The translations under genes were made by a program, and so were the position numbers. From JALQUL01 sp964556425 (GTDB lineage Bacteria > Pseudomonadota > Gammaproteobacteria > Burkholderiales > Burkholderiaceae_C): a stretch of 64,000 bases of DNA. How positions within the stretch are numbered: position 1 is the stretch's first letter; each line of letters begins with the position of its first letter. The notes beneath the pieces are model-generated. The model was not told the origin of the DNA, made no database searches, and saw only the letters and a list, made by a program, of their open reading frames with translations. Location: contig CAZKWC010000008.1 in NCBI GenBank assembly GCA_964556425.1, forward strand, positions 1-64,000. The letters run 5' to 3'. Positions 8,768-19,102 of the stretch are shown piece by piece.

Positions 8768-11128
8768 TTATTCGACTCGTTCGACTAAATTCACCTTAAA
8801 GCCAAGTTCTACTGCTTTGCCTTTACGACCTCGGGGGGCTTTGGCGTTATTCAGGGAGCGAATCTCAAAACTTTCTTCTCGTGCTTTACCACCTCGGCCA
8901 ATACCACTTACCTTGATACTACGGGTGTAAGCAGCGGCTCCTGCTAGGCTGTCTTTGTCTTCTAGAGAAATTAACATTAAGCCTTTTCCACCACCTGTCA
9001 TGAGTTTGAGTTCTGAGATTTCGAAGGTAATAATGCGGCCCAAATACGAAACGGCTGCCACATGAGAGGCGGTTTGTTGATGAGCTGCTGAAGAAGAACC
9101 CAACACTACAGAAGGTTTGGTAATGGTTTCATTTTCAGCACAGGCCAAAAATGTTTTACCGGCTTTTAAACGAGTGGTCATAGACTCCACTGTTGCCATA
9201 AATCCATAACCACCTGTGCTACTTAATAACAAGGTATTTTGCGCAGCACCTGCATAAAAATGCACAATTTGTGTACCTGGTTCTAAATCAATTAAAGAGG
9301 TAATGGGTTGACCATCACCACGAGCACCGGGCAAGGCAGCTACTGGCACAGAATAAACTCGGCCCTTGTTGCCAAAAATAATGAGCGTATCAATGGTTCG
9401 ACATTCAAATGTACCATACAAAGCATCACCCGATTTAAATGCAAAACTTTGTGGGTCGTGGCCATGAGCAGTTCGGGCTCTGACCCAACCTTTTTCACTA
9501 ATCACGACGGTAACTGGTTCATCAATGACTTTGACTTCGGCTACTACACGTTTTTCTTCTTGAATAAGGGTGCGACGGGCATCGGCAAATTGTTTGCTAT
9601 CTTGTTCGATTTCTTTAACAAGCAAACGATTTAATACAGTGTTACTAGCCAAGATACCTTCTAATTTGGCTTGTTCAGCCCGCAACTCTTTTAATTCTTG
9701 CTCAATTTTAATAGCTTCGAGTCTGGCCAATTGACGCAAGCGAATTTCAAGTATGTCTTCAGCTTGAATATCCGACAGATTAAACTTGGCAATAAGAGCG
9801 GCTTTGGGTTCGTCTGACTCACGAATAATACGAATGACTTCATCAATATTGAGTAAAACAATTTGACGACCCTCTAAAATATGAATACGAGCTTTGACTT
9901 TGCCCAAGCGAAATTCAGTTCTTTTTTGTACGGTAATTCGTCTAAAAGCGACCCACTCTTGAATTAAAGTTTTTAAAGATTTTTGCGCTGGTTTACCATC
10001 TAGACCAACCGCTGTTAAGTTAATAGGTACAGAGGTTTCTAGGCTGGTGTGCGCCAGCAAAGCTTGCACCAACTCATTGACTTCAATGCGGCTAGATTTA
10101 GGTTCAAAAACCAAGCGTACTGCAGACTCTTTATCGGACTCGTCACGAACGGTATCAAGTACCGCCAAAATACTGGCCTTTAATAAATTTTGTTCATTGC
10201 TTAAAGTTTTTTTACCGGCCTTAATTTTAGGATTGGTAATTTCATCAATTTCTTCTAATACTTTTTGCGTGCTAACGCCTGGCGGTAATTCATTGACCAC
10301 CAACTGCCATTGGCCTCTGGCTAGGTCTTCGATTTTCCAACGAGCACGTACTTTTAAGCTACCGCGCCCGCTGTTGTAGGCATCAGCAATTTCCTTTTTA
10401 GAACTAATAATTTGGCCACCACCTGGGTAATCGGGGGCGGGAATAATTTCATAAAGTTCAGAGTCAAGTAATTTTGGATTTTTTATTAATGCCACACAAG
10501 CCGCGGCCACTTCACCTAGGTTATGACTTGGAATTTCTGTGGCCATACCTACTGCAATACCACTGGCTCCATTGAGTAAGGTAAAGGGCAGGCGTGATGG
10601 CAATTGCCTCGGTTCTTCGGTGGAGCCATCATAGTTAGGAATAAAATCAACGGTGCCTTGATCAATTTCATCCATTAACAAGGTGGTGATTTTTGATAAA
10701 CGTGCTTCGGTATAGCGCATAGCGGCTGCACCATCACCATCACGAGAACCAAAGTTGCCTTGACCGTCGATGAGAGGGTAACGCTGTGAGAAATCTTGTG
10801 CCATCCGCACCAAAGCATCGTAAGCGGCTTGGTCACTGTGAGGATGAAAACGACCTAAAACGTCGCCCACTACCCTCGCACTTTTAACTGGCTTTGCACC
10901 AGTTGCTCCGTTGGCTCCGCCAAAGCTCAAACCCATACGTGCCATGCTGTATAAAATTCTGCGCTGTACCGGTTTTTGCCCATCGCAGGCATCGGGTAAA
11001 GCACGGCCTTTGACCACACTTAAAGCATATTCTAAATAAGCTCTTTGTGCGTAATCAGCCAATAGCATGGAATCATCATTGGGTAACTCGTCAGGTGTAT
11101 TGGGAGGAGTATCAAGCAGATCAGTCAT
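8768..11128 (-). CDS. parC: DNA topoisomerase IV subunit A
   Basis: Breaks and rejoins DNA to decatenate daughter chromosomes, together with ParE. The active-site tyrosine is Y139 in [12 protein letters not shown]. The quinolone-determining stretch reads [16 protein letters not shown], so the positions equivalent to E. coli Ser80 and Glu84 are Gln and Asp. The C-terminal third holds the beta-pinwheel repeats (for example [17 protein letters not shown]). At 786 residues it is a little longer than E. coli ParC (752). It lies downstream of parE and the lytic transglycosylase on the same strand, probably one transcript. Confidence 0.97.
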   Translation of the reverse strand: MTDLLDTPPNTPDELPNDDSMLLADYAQRAYLEYALSVVKGRALPDACDGQKPVQRRILYSMARMGLSFGGANGATGAKPVKSARVVGDVLGRFHPHSDQAAYDALVRMAQDFSQRYPLIDGQGNFGSRDGDGAAAMRYTEARLSKITTLLMDEIDQGTVDFIPNYDGSTEEPRQLPSRLPFTLLNGASGIAVGMATEIPSHNLGEVAAACVALIKNPKLLDSELYEIIPAPDYPGGGQIISSKKEIADAYNSGRGSLKVRARWKIEDLARGQWQLVVNELPPGVSTQKVLEEIDEITNPKIKAGKKTLSNEQNLLKASILAVLDTVRDESDKESAVRLVFEPKSSRIEVNELVQALLAHTSLETSVPINLTAVGLDGKPAQKSLKTLIQEWVAFRRITVQKRTEFRLGKVKARIHILEGRQIVLLNIDEVIRIIRESDEPKAALIAKFNLSDIQAEDILEIRLRQLARLEAIKIEQELKELRAEQAKLEGILASNTVLNRLLVKEIEQDSKQFADARRTLIQEEKRVVAEVKVIDEPVTVVISEKGWVRARTAHGHDPQSFAFKSGDALYGTFECRTIDTLIIFGNKGRVYSVPVAALPGARGDGQPITSLIDLEPGTQIVHFYAGAAQNTLLLSSTGGYGFMATVESMTTRLKAGKTFLACAENETITKPSVVLGSSSAAHQQTASHVAAVSYLGRIITFEISELKLMTGGGKGLMLISLEDKDSLAGAAAYTRSIKVSGIGRGGKAREESFEIRSLNNAKAPRGRKGKAVELGFKVNLVERVE

Positions 11129-11146
11129 AATTAAACTCGTTATAAA

Positions 11147-12127
11147 TTAGTCTAGCTTTAAGCTGGAGTTATTTTTTGAAAACTCAGGATTAGCAGCTAT
11201 TGACTGTGTTTTAGTCTTTAGCGAATGTGAGGCATTGATCGCCTCGATTGGTAATTGAGAGTTGGGCATATTCACCATCATATTGCCTCGGCCTTTGGCT
11301 CCGCCTAAAACCATAAAAGAGTTGTTATTTTTAGGTAAGGTTGCTTCTGATGGGTTTGCGGAAGCGGTGTTAAAAGCAGTTGTTTTTTTAAATAAATAAG
11401 CGGTATTTTGGCTAGCCCCTATTTGCGCATTATTCTGAAAAAACACTAATAAATTGCTAATGGTTTTAACGTAATTTTGGGTTTCTTTATAGGGCGGAAT
11501 TTTGTTGCCGTATTTAGCAACTGCACCTTCACCAGCATTGTAAGAAGCCAAAATTAAATCGAGTCGATTAGGAAACAATTTGGCTAAATAATTTAAATAT
11601 TTAGCTGCTATTTCTAGGTTGATGGAGGGCTCTTTAAGTAGTGATTCAACTGGTGCATTTTTTTGATCTTTTAAGCCAAAGCGCTTGGCGGTATCTGGCA
11701 TTACTTGCATTAAACCAACCGCCCCTTTTGGCGACACTACATTTTTTTTAAAGCCCGATTCGGTTGCAGAAATAGCTTGCAAAAGTTCAAAGGAAATTCC
11801 GTGCTTATTAGCCGCTTCTTGTAAATAGATTTTACTAGCCGTGTAATCGGGTGACGACTGAAGCCACTTAGCCGATTTATTTTGTAATTGAAACTCGTTA
11901 GATAAAGACAAATTCGACTCATGAGACGAGCTTGCTTGAGCCACAGGAAGACTGCCGGTCGCAAATAATTGATACTGATCATTGATTGGCGTAGATGCAA
12001 AATGCGCAGTACCTTGCTCGTCTATGTAGGCCCAGACCTGCGCAAAAAGACTGCTTTGAAATAGCAAAATGCTAACCCCAAACGCTAATTGCCGCAAACG
12101 AGCTGATTGAGACAAGCAATACTTCAT
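11147..12127 (-). CDS. Secreted lytic transglycosylase with DUF4124 and SLT domains
   Basis: Cleaves peptidoglycan glycan strands in the periplasm. With the ATG at 12127 the protein has 326 residues. A signal peptide is cut after about residue 29 (SLFA-QV). A DUF4124-like segment follows (VWAYIDEQGTAHFAST, residues 31-46). The SLT domain covers about 100-220, with catalytic E123 in ATESGF and GLMQVMPDTAKRFG. The last 90 residues are low in structure. A reading from 12187 would overlap parE by 56 bases and lacks a signal at its front, so 12127, five bases after the parE stop, is preferred. Coupled translation with parE is likely. Confidence 0.88.
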   Translation of the reverse strand: MKYCLSQSARLRQLAFGVSILLFQSSLFAQVWAYIDEQGTAHFASTPINDQYQLFATGSLPVAQASSSHESNLSLSNEFQLQNKSAKWLQSSPDYTASKIYLQEAANKHGISFELLQAISATESGFKKNVVSPKGAVGLMQVMPDTAKRFGLKDQKNAPVESLLKEPSINLEIAAKYLNYLAKLFPNRLDLILASYNAGEGAVAKYGNKIPPYKETQNYVKTISNLLVFFQNNAQIGASQNTAYLFKKTTAFNTASANPSEATLPKNNNSFMVLGGAKGRGNMMVNMPNSQLPIEAINASHSLKTKTQSIAANPEFSKNNSSLKLD

Positions 12128-12131
12128 TGAG

Positions 12132-14102
12132 TTAAATATCAAGGTCAACTGCATCGCCATAGATTTCCATGAGTTCGCGCCTTGCACTGGCTTCGCCTTT
12201 ACCCATTAGTTTGCCTATAAGTTGACTAGTGCCTTCAACGCCAATAGAGCCAAGCTGCACTGGCATTAAACGACGGGTATCTGGGTTTAAAGTGGTTTCC
12301 CATAACTGAGTGGCACTCATCTCGCCTAGGCCTTTAAAACGGCTAATAGCCCATGAGCCTTCTTTAGCGCCGTCTTTACGTAATTTGTCTAGAATAACGC
12401 CAAGTTCAAACTCATCTAGGGCATAAGCTTTAGAGGCCGGTTTTTTACCTCTAGCGGGTAAATCGACACGATACAAAGGTGGCCTTGCCACATAGACATG
12501 ACCTGCTTCTATTAGGCGTGGGAAATGTTTAAAAAACAAGGTTAATAACAAGACTTGAATATGCGCGCCATCGACATCGGCGTCTGACAAGATACAAATT
12601 TTGCCATACCGTAGAGTGCTTAAATCGATAGTATCGGTGGGGCCGTGGGGGTCAATACCTATGGCCACTGAAATATCATGGATTTCATTGTTGGCAAAAA
12701 GGCGGTCGCGCTCTACTTCCCAGGTGTTTAAAACTTTACCGCGCAACGGTAAAACGGCTTGAGTTTCTTTGTTGCGCCCCATTTTGGCACTACCACCCGC
12801 AGAATCGCCCTCTACAAAAAAGACTTCATTGTGGAGTAAGTCACGAGATTCACAATCGGTTAACTTGCCCGGCAAAACGGCTACACCAGAGCCTTTGCGT
12901 TTTTCGACTTTTTGGCCTGCACGTTGACGAGTTTGTGCAGCTCGAATAGCCAGTTCTGCTAAACGTTTGCCAAATTCAATATGTTGATTAAGCCAGAGAT
13001 CTAGACTTGGTTTAACAAAATTAGAAACCAAGCGTACTGCATCGCGAGAGTTAAGACGCTCTTTGATTTGCCCTTGAAATTGTGGGTCGAGGACTTTGGC
13101 TGACAACACATAACTCGCTCTGGCAAACACATCTTCTGGCATTAATTTAACGCCTTTGGGTAGCAAGGAGTGCATGTCGATAAAGCTTTTAATCGCCTGA
13201 AAAACACCGTCACGCAGGCCGCTATCGTGCGTGCCACCCGCTGTGGTAGGGATTAAATTAACAAAACTTTCGCGAACTAAGCCGCCCTCTTCAGTAAAGG
13301 CAAGCGCCCACTGTGCACCTTCGCCTTCAGCAAAACTTTCATCGTTTTTAGTGGCGTAACCCTCGCCGGCAAAAAGCGGCACTACTGCATCGGTACTAAG
13401 GGCTTGCTGTAAATAATCGAGTAAGCCCCCTTTGTATTGCCAGTTGTAGTTGTCTTTGGTTTTTTCAATGGTGAGTTGAACCGTAACGCCTGGCATTAAT
13501 ACTGCTTTAGAGCGCAATAAATGGGTGAGTTCTGGAATGGGTAAATGGGCAGACTCAAAATAACTGGCATCTGGCCAAACTCTTACTAGGGTGCCAGTCT
13601 TACGCTCGGGGTCGGGGCTATTGGCAATGACCAAGGGCTCGATTACATCGCCACCTGAAAAGGTAAGCTTAGCCTGTTTACCTTCGCGAGTGGATTGCAC
13701 CTCTAGGCGCTTAGATAATGCATTGGTCACACTAACGCCCACACCATGCAAACCACCAGAGAAACTGTAGGCTCCGCCAGATCCTTTATCGAACTTACCA
13801 CCGGCATGTAGCCTTGTAAAAACCAACTCTACAACCGGAGCTTTTTCTTCTGGATGCATACCAAAAGGAATACCCCGGCCGTCGTCTTCTACGCTAATAG
13901 AGCCGTCAAGGTGCAAACAAACTTTGATTTTTTTACCATAACCCGCCAACGCTTCATCGGCGGCGTTATCAATGACCTCTTGCACAATATGCAAGGGGTT
14001 GTCGGTGCGAGTGTACATACCAGGGCGCTGTTTAACAGGTTCGAGACCCTTGAGCACCCTAATAGAGTTTTCTGAATAAGCAGGAGTAGTTTTTGTAGCC
14101 AT
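12132..14102 (-). CDS. parE: DNA topoisomerase IV subunit B
   Basis: ATPase subunit of topoisomerase IV. GHKL ATPase motifs: QEVIDNAADEALAGYG near residue 45 and EDDGRGIPFGMHP near 75. The transducer domain follows. The TOPRIM domain holds FFVEGDSAGGSAKMGRN and DADVDGAHIQ. Length 656 residues is normal (E. coli 630). Absence of the long insert found in GyrB, and pairing with ParC, favour ParE over GyrB. First gene of the parE-lytic transglycosylase-parC run. Confidence 0.96.
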   Translation of the reverse strand: MATKTTPAYSENSIRVLKGLEPVKQRPGMYTRTDNPLHIVQEVIDNAADEALAGYGKKIKVCLHLDGSISVEDDGRGIPFGMHPEEKAPVVELVFTRLHAGGKFDKGSGGAYSFSGGLHGVGVSVTNALSKRLEVQSTREGKQAKLTFSGGDVIEPLVIANSPDPERKTGTLVRVWPDASYFESAHLPIPELTHLLRSKAVLMPGVTVQLTIEKTKDNYNWQYKGGLLDYLQQALSTDAVVPLFAGEGYATKNDESFAEGEGAQWALAFTEEGGLVRESFVNLIPTTAGGTHDSGLRDGVFQAIKSFIDMHSLLPKGVKLMPEDVFARASYVLSAKVLDPQFQGQIKERLNSRDAVRLVSNFVKPSLDLWLNQHIEFGKRLAELAIRAAQTRQRAGQKVEKRKGSGVAVLPGKLTDCESRDLLHNEVFFVEGDSAGGSAKMGRNKETQAVLPLRGKVLNTWEVERDRLFANNEIHDISVAIGIDPHGPTDTIDLSTLRYGKICILSDADVDGAHIQVLLLTLFFKHFPRLIEAGHVYVARPPLYRVDLPARGKKPASKAYALDEFELGVILDKLRKDGAKEGSWAISRFKGLGEMSATQLWETTLNPDTRRLMPVQLGSIGVEGTSQLIGKLMGKGEASARRELMEIYGDAVDLDI

Positions 14103-14589
14103 AACGATAAGTTTAACAGTATTCTTTTTAGAAAACTGTATAAAAAAACAGTTTAATTGGTAAAAAATGAGTAGTTTTCACTCAAATATACCAAAAAGAT
14201 GAAAGGGCTTGCAGCAAAACTCAAGACTTATAGGCATGGCATGAACAGTAATGGACTATTAGGCAGATTTTATTTACCCGTCGCATTTGCTATGGGTGAA
14301 AGCCGTAACTAAATAGAACTTGAAAGCCTATGCCGTGAAAGCGTTTATGAGTTTGACTGCCGATTCCTTCAACTTGTGAATAGATTAAGATGGGCTGGTC
14401 GAAACCCATCTAAAAATCAAAATACTTAATTTGAGTTAAATTGATTGCTTGAATGGATGCAAATAATACTTGAAATCTGACTGGAATCTATGACAAATAA
14501 ATCCTAGGTGTTGTATTTCATAACTTGCCCAATCACTTTAGTGACGCATGGTCAATCCAATCAGCCATTTTTTTAGGTATAGTTAGGCA
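14103..14589. other. Intergenic region between parE and the MFS gene
   Basis: 487 bases between divergent genes without a credible ORF or tRNA. Two dyads are visible. AAACTG/CAGTTT lies at 14133-14154 near the parE promoter. A 7-bp hairpin AGATGGG (14388-14394) with CCCATCT (14405-14411) has a 10-base loop and no T tract. The middle part (14200-14460) is less AT-rich and may be decayed coding sequence. Confidence 0.4.
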
Positions 14590-15804
14590 ATGAATTCTGA
14601 ACAAAAAACCCTCTCCTCCAATCAAATTTTATTTTTTGGAGCCTTAGTAGTTACTCTATCAATGGGCATACGCCATGGCTTTGGACTTTGGCTGCAACCT
14701 ATTACACAGGCACAAGAATGGTCTCGTGAAACCTTTTCATTTGCGATTGCTATTCAAAATCTAGTGTGGGGGTTTGCTGGCGTTTTTGCAGGCATGTTAG
14801 CCGACCGATTTGGCGCTTTTAAAGTTTTAATTGGCGGTGGTATTTTGTATGCCCTAGGACTGTGGGGTATGGCACACTCCTCTAGCACCCTTACTTTTAC
14901 ACTCTCCACTGGAGTATTAATTGGACTTGCTCAGGCTGGAAGCACTTATGCCGTGGTTTACGGTGTCATTGGACGTAATATTTCAGCAGAAAAACGCTCT
15001 ATGGCAATGGGAATTGCTGCTGCAGCGGGTTCTTTCGGGCAGTTTTTAATGCTGCCTATAGAAGGCCTATTAATAAGTCATCTCGGTTGGCAAGATGCGC
15101 TTAGTTTTTTATCTATGCTGGCACTTTTAATTGTGCCACTAGCCTTTGCTCTTAAAGAACCAGGATTTAGCGGAGGCTCCATTCAGCGCGACCAAAGCAT
15201 TATGCAAGCTTTTACTGAAGCCTTAAAACTGCCCAGTTTTCAATTACTAATGGCGGGCTATTTTGTTTGTGGCTTTCAAGTGGTTTTTATCGGAGTGCAT
15301 TTGCCAAGCTATTTAAAAGATAAAGGTTTAGACCCACAAGTAGCTTCTTATGCCTTGGCTTTGGTTGCTTTATTTAATGTTTTTGGTACCTATATGGCTG
15401 GAAAACTGGGCCAAACCATGCTTAAAAAACATATTTTGGCAGGTATCTATTTTGCCCGTTCAGTGGTGATTGCAATTTTCTTAATTGCACCTTTAAGCCC
15501 ATTAAGTGTCTATATTTTTGCAGCATTCATGGGATTTTTATGGCTCTCAACCGTGCCACCCACTAACGCGATTGTGGCTCAAGTATTTGGTTTAAGTCAT
15601 TTTTCTATGCTCAGCGGTTTTGTATTTTTTAGTCATCAAATTGGCTCTTTTATGGGCGTTTGGTTGGGTGGATTTTTATTCGATAAAACCGGTAATTACA
15701 ATAGCGTTTGGGGTATTTCTATTGTGCTGGGTATATTGGCTTGTTTAGCTAATTTACCAATCAAAGAAAAAGCATTAATTAGAGACCATCAACAAGCAGC
15801 ATAA
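14590..15804 (+). CDS. Major facilitator superfamily transporter
   Basis: Inner-membrane secondary carrier of 404 residues with 12 predicted helices. The cytoplasmic loop motif between helices 2 and 3 is present (GMLADRFGAFKVLIGGG). The N-terminus with RHGFGLWLQPITQ and the overall form resemble the monocarboxylate/oxalate-formate-like MFS branch. The substrate cannot be told from sequence. It stands alone: divergent from parE and followed by a weakly coding region. Confidence 0.85.
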   Translation: MNSEQKTLSSNQILFFGALVVTLSMGIRHGFGLWLQPITQAQEWSRETFSFAIAIQNLVWGFAGVFAGMLADRFGAFKVLIGGGILYALGLWGMAHSSSTLTFTLSTGVLIGLAQAGSTYAVVYGVIGRNISAEKRSMAMGIAAAAGSFGQFLMLPIEGLLISHLGWQDALSFLSMLALLIVPLAFALKEPGFSGGSIQRDQSIMQAFTEALKLPSFQLLMAGYFVCGFQVVFIGVHLPSYLKDKGLDPQVASYALALVALFNVFGTYMAGKLGQTMLKKHILAGIYFARSVVIAIFLIAPLSPLSVYIFAAFMGFLWLSTVPPTNAIVAQVFGLSHFSMLSGFVFFSHQIGSFMGVWLGGFLFDKTGNYNSVWGISIVLGILACLANLPIKEKALIRDHQQAA

Positions 15805-16097
15805 ATAAGCAACTGGCTAGTCAACTCTTGCACTTTAACTCCTCACAAAAGCTAAAATGATGGCCAGTTTAAAATTTGCTTTAAAATAGGATTGAAATTT
15901 GTATAAAGTTCTGCATAATTGAAATCTAAATCGCTTTCATTAGCAGATTTCAAATGGTATTTTTTGGCTCACTTAATAGCTATTCATGTGTATGAATGAG
16001 TCGAGTCGATTTGGTTAATTGCAATTAATACGAATTGACATTATCAATTTTGTTCAAAAAATAGCCTCAACACTCATTTGTTTATTTTTTATCGTTT
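15805..16097. other. Intergenic region after the MFS gene
   Basis: AT-rich, no supported gene. An inverted repeat AACTGGC (15810s) with GCCAGTT (about 15862) could form a weak stem. A 72-codon TTG-started reading from 16019 to 16237 is out of frame with the better supported small ORF at 16098 and is not taken as a gene. Confidence 0.4.
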
Positions 16098-16256
16098 ATG
16101 TCTATCCAATCGCCACATTTTCAGTTAAAGCGCAGGTTTTTAATGACGTGTGGCATATGGTTGTTATCAATTATTGTCTTGAGCCTAGTGTTTTTACTCT
16201 ACACCCAGCCAAGTATGTTAATTTTGTTAGCCGATAATATTTGGGCCTGCGGCTAA
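16098..16256 (+). CDS. Small single-pass membrane protein
   Basis: 52 residues: a basic N-terminus (QLKRRFLM), one hydrophobic helix of about 22 residues (residues 17-38), then a short tail ending LADNIWACG. Short proteins with a single helix and a LAxQ/NxWxCF-type end occur next to housekeeping genes in Burkholderiales; that match is from memory and unverified. The stop lies three bases before the methyltransferase ATG, so the two are probably co-translated. No ribosome site precedes the ATG. It is too short for many gene finders. Function unknown. Confidence 0.65.
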   Translation: MSIQSPHFQLKRRFLMTCGIWLLSIIVLSLVFLLYTQPSMLILLADNIWACG

Positions 16257-16259
16257 ATC

Positions 16260-16856
16260 ATGACTGCATCCATTAACTCCAACAGTCACCTTTCTTTATC
16301 ACAACCATCTCCATGGTTGAAGAAATGGTCACACTTGTTAAATGCCAACGATTCAGTTCTAGATATTGCATGTGGTACTGGCCGTCATATGCATTTTTTG
16401 GCTCAATTAGGTTGCGAATTAATAGGTGTTGACAAAGACCCAGCTGCACTTAAAAGTGCATCTCGTTACGGTGCTGTTTTACAAGCCGACCTTGAAAATG
16501 AAGCCTGGCCCATTGCAATCGATAAAAAATTCCAAGTGGTGATTGTTTTTAATTATTTACATAGGCCTCTTTTTCCTAGAATTCAAGAATGTATTGCACA
16601 AGGGGGTTACTTAATTTATGAAACTTTTGCAGTAGGGAATGAAGAGTTTGGTAGGCCTCGAAGTCCCGAATTTTTGCTTCAACCCAATGAATTATTAACC
16701 CAATTTAAACAATTAACTCCCATTGCTTATGAAGCGGGACGCCTCAAGCAACCCGATAGAATCGTACAACGGGCTGTATTTACTAGAAGTTACCCACCAG
16801 ACACAAAAAGTGCATCTACAATGCCTTTACTTTCGTTAGAATCACTCTCTTATTGA
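16260..16856 (+). CDS. SAM-dependent methyltransferase (class I)
   Basis: 198 residues with the Rossmann-type SAM site [11 protein letters not shown] (residues 33-42), the acidic GVDKDP (about 60-65) and the [22 protein letters not shown] segment. It resembles the TehB/methyltransferase-domain-25 group. The methyl acceptor is unknown. It sits between a small membrane protein and dapA; its stop overlaps the region just before dapA, so co-expression is likely. Confidence 0.83.
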   Translation: MTASINSNSHLSLSQPSPWLKKWSHLLNANDSVLDIACGTGRHMHFLAQLGCELIGVDKDPAALKSASRYGAVLQADLENEAWPIAIDKKFQVVIVFNYLHRPLFPRIQECIAQGGYLIYETFAVGNEEFGRPRSPEFLLQPNELLTQFKQLTPIAYEAGRLKQPDRIVQRAVFTRSYPPDTKSASTMPLLSLESLSY

Positions 16857-16867
16857 ATCAAAATATT

Positions 16868-17752
16868 ATGAAACCTATTACTGGCAGTATTGTTGCGCTT
16901 ATTACCCCTATGCTTGATGATGGTGGCATTGACTACCCCGCATTAAGAAGACTAATTGACTGGCATATTGAACAAGGAACCGATTGCATTGGTGTAGTGG
17001 GAACCACAGGTGAGTCACCTACCGTTACTGTGCCTGAACAAAGAGAAATAATTAGAGTTTCGGTTGAGCAAGCCAAAGGTCGAGTGCCTATTATGGCGGG
17101 CTGTGGTGCCAACTCAACTGCAGAAGCAATTGCTTTAGCTCGTTACGCCAAAGAAGTAGGAGCCGATTGCCAACTGCAAGTCGTTCCTTATTACAACAAG
17201 CCTACCCAAGAAGGCATTTATCAACATTTCAAAGCCATTGCCGAAGCAGTTGATTTACCTATGTGTTTGTACAATGTACCTGGTCGTGCGGTTGCAGATA
17301 TGCAATTAGAAACGGTGAAACGTTTGGGTCAAATTCCAGGCATTTTTGGTATTAAAGAAGCCACCGGCAATATTGAAAGAGCACAATGGCTGATTAAAGA
17401 AATGCCAGCCGATTTTGCTATTTATTCAGGTGATGACCCCACTGCAGTCGCTTTAATTTTATGCGGTGGTAAAGGAAATGTTAGTGTTACCGCTAATATT
17501 GCGCCTAAACTCATGCATGAATTATGTGTTGCAGCCTTAGCTAAAGATGTTGAAAAAGCCATGGCAATTCAATTTCAATTATTAGCTGTACATAAGAATT
17601 TGTTTACTGAAGCCAACCCTATCCCTGTTAAATGGGCTGCACAACAGATGGGTTTATCAGGTGGTCATTTGCGACTGCCTTTAACTAACTTTTCTCCAGA
17701 GCATCATGATGCACTTACAAGTGCTATGAAGGCTGCTGGTTTACTGAAATAA
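16868..17752 (+). CDS. dapA: 4-hydroxy-tetrahydrodipicolinate synthase
   Basis: Condenses pyruvate with aspartate semialdehyde in the lysine/diaminopimelate pathway. The Schiff-base lysine is K163 (GIKEATGN), catalytic Y135 is in LYNVPGR and the GTTGES loop starts at residue 45. 294 residues is the family size. An in-frame TTG at 16853 overlaps the previous stop, but the ATG at 16868 aligns with the family start ([14 protein letters not shown]). Followed by bamC, as in E. coli. Confidence 0.96.
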   Translation: MKPITGSIVALITPMLDDGGIDYPALRRLIDWHIEQGTDCIGVVGTTGESPTVTVPEQREIIRVSVEQAKGRVPIMAGCGANSTAEAIALARYAKEVGADCQLQVVPYYNKPTQEGIYQHFKAIAEAVDLPMCLYNVPGRAVADMQLETVKRLGQIPGIFGIKEATGNIERAQWLIKEMPADFAIYSGDDPTAVALILCGGKGNVSVTANIAPKLMHELCVAALAKDVEKAMAIQFQLLAVHKNLFTEANPIPVKWAAQQMGLSGGHLRLPLTNFSPEHHDALTSAMKAAGLLK

Positions 17753-17798
17753 CCAGTCATTAAACACTGTTTAGCTGTGTCATTTTGAAAGAAATATC

Positions 17799-18926
17799 GT
17801 GTTTCATATCACCCAATCTATGTTTGTTCGTTTCTTCGCTTTATTATTAAGTTTTGGCTTAGTTTCTTGTTCTGTATTAGAAGAAGATACTATTGATTAC
17901 AAAACATCTAGCACAGGCAACAAGCTTGAAGTTCCACCCGATTTAACACAATTATCGAGAGATCCTCGTTACCAAATTAAACCTAGTGGCGTTTCTGCTA
18001 GCTCGGTTAATAATGCAAACGCTGTTGCAGTAAATAACTCAAGTACAGCCGCTTTAACATTAGGCGATGTAAAAGTTGAACGTGCTGGTAATCAACGATG
18101 GTTGGTCATTAAACGCCCCCCAGAAGCGGTTTGGCCAGATGTTAGAGATTTCTGGCTTGATAACGGGTTTTTACTCACACTAGACGAACAAGCACTCGGG
18201 ATTATGGAAACCGATTGGGCAGAAAATAGAGCTAAGTTGCCACAAGACTTTATTCGTAATTCAATAGGCAAGGTTTTTGATCAACTCTACTCTACAGGTG
18301 AGCGTGATAAATTTAGGACTCGCATTGAAAGACTACCTAACGGTGAAACTGAAATATATGTTAGCCATAAAGGTTTGATTGAAAAGTTAACCGGTACCCG
18401 TGCCCCTGGCGAGGTCTCCTCTACTCTTTGGGCAAACCGCGACTCCGACCCCGAATTAGAAGCTGAATTTTTACGCCGCATGTTGGTTAAATTAGGTGTT
18501 AGCAAAGAGCAAAGCAAAAAAGTAGTGGCGACCACTGAGTCAAACGGAAAAAAAGTAACGTTAAGTACTTCTGGTGGATCACTTAGTTTGTCTATTCCTG
18601 AGGGTTTTGATATTGCTTGGCGCAGAGTAGGTCTTGCATTAGATAGAACAGGTTTTACGGTTGAAGATAGAAATCGTAGTACTGGCAGTTATTTTGTTCG
18701 ATATAGCCCAATTAAAGCCAATGATGGCAAGGATCCTGGCTTCTTTGGAAAAATCTTGAATTTAGGTAGCTCCGAGAAAAAACCTGAGCCCGTGACCAAA
18801 TATAGCATTATTGTAGAAAGTGTAGACAACTCGAGTACCGTTAAAGTAAGGGGTTCTAATAATGAAGTCGTAGCTTCAGCTGACGAACAAAAAATCCTTA
18901 ATTTATTGGCACAAGATTTAAAGTAA
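17799..18926 (+). CDS. bamC: Outer-membrane assembly lipoprotein BamC
   Basis: Accessory lipoprotein of the BAM complex that inserts outer-membrane beta-barrel proteins. Lipoprotein signal: hydrophobic stretch then LVSC, giving the lipidated cysteine. Next comes the extended N-terminal segment with YKTSSTGNKLEVPPDL, which is known to bind BamD, and two helix-grip domains (about 85-220 and 250-370). Start is either GTG 17799 (weak GAAAG site) or ATG 17820. The second gives a more usual signal length. Lies 46 bases after dapA, as in many Proteobacteria. Confidence 0.93.
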   Translation: MFHITQSMFVRFFALLLSFGLVSCSVLEEDTIDYKTSSTGNKLEVPPDLTQLSRDPRYQIKPSGVSASSVNNANAVAVNNSSTAALTLGDVKVERAGNQRWLVIKRPPEAVWPDVRDFWLDNGFLLTLDEQALGIMETDWAENRAKLPQDFIRNSIGKVFDQLYSTGERDKFRTRIERLPNGETEIYVSHKGLIEKLTGTRAPGEVSSTLWANRDSDPELEAEFLRRMLVKLGVSKEQSKKVVATTESNGKKVTLSTSGGSLSLSIPEGFDIAWRRVGLALDRTGFTVEDRNRSTGSYFVRYSPIKANDGKDPGFFGKILNLGSSEKKPEPVTKYSIIVESVDNSSTVKVRGSNNEVVASADEQKILNLLAQDLK

Positions 18927-18974
18927 AAATAAAGTTAAAAACGCTATACGATGTAGAGTTTTGTAATGACTAAC

Positions 18975-19007
18975 AAAAAGCCCACCTTTTAACAAGGTGG
19001 GCTTTTT
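18975..19007 (+). terminator. Strong terminator after bamC
   Basis: AAAAAGCCCACCTT (18975-18988) pairs perfectly with AAGGTGGGCTTTTT (18994-19007) around a 5-base loop. A T run follows. A classic factor-independent terminator. Confidence 0.93.
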
Positions 19008-19033
19008 TATTGCTCTTTTTTTATCTTTATTAA

Positions 19034-19063
19034 GACGAAAAAAAACCAGCTAAAAGCTGGTTT
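19034..19063 (-). terminator. Terminator of the small lipoprotein gene
   Basis: AAACCAGC (19043-19050) and GCTGGTTT (19056-19063) form the stem. On the minus strand it is followed by a run of T (the A tract at 19038-19045). A second stem AACTGCC/GGCAGTT (19071-19088) lies between it and the stop codon. Confidence 0.85.
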
Positions 19064-19102
19064 AGTGCAAAACTGCCTAGAGGCAGTTACCGCAAGCTCT
19101 AA

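Noticed and set aside
14200..14470. Possible RNA gene or gene remnant between parE and the MFS gene
   Set aside because: A 7-bp hairpin is present but no tRNA T-loop, no known RNA motif and no long reading frame.
16019..16237. TTG-started 72-codon ORF
   Set aside because: Out of frame with the better supported small membrane protein at 16098, no ribosome site and no recognisable features.
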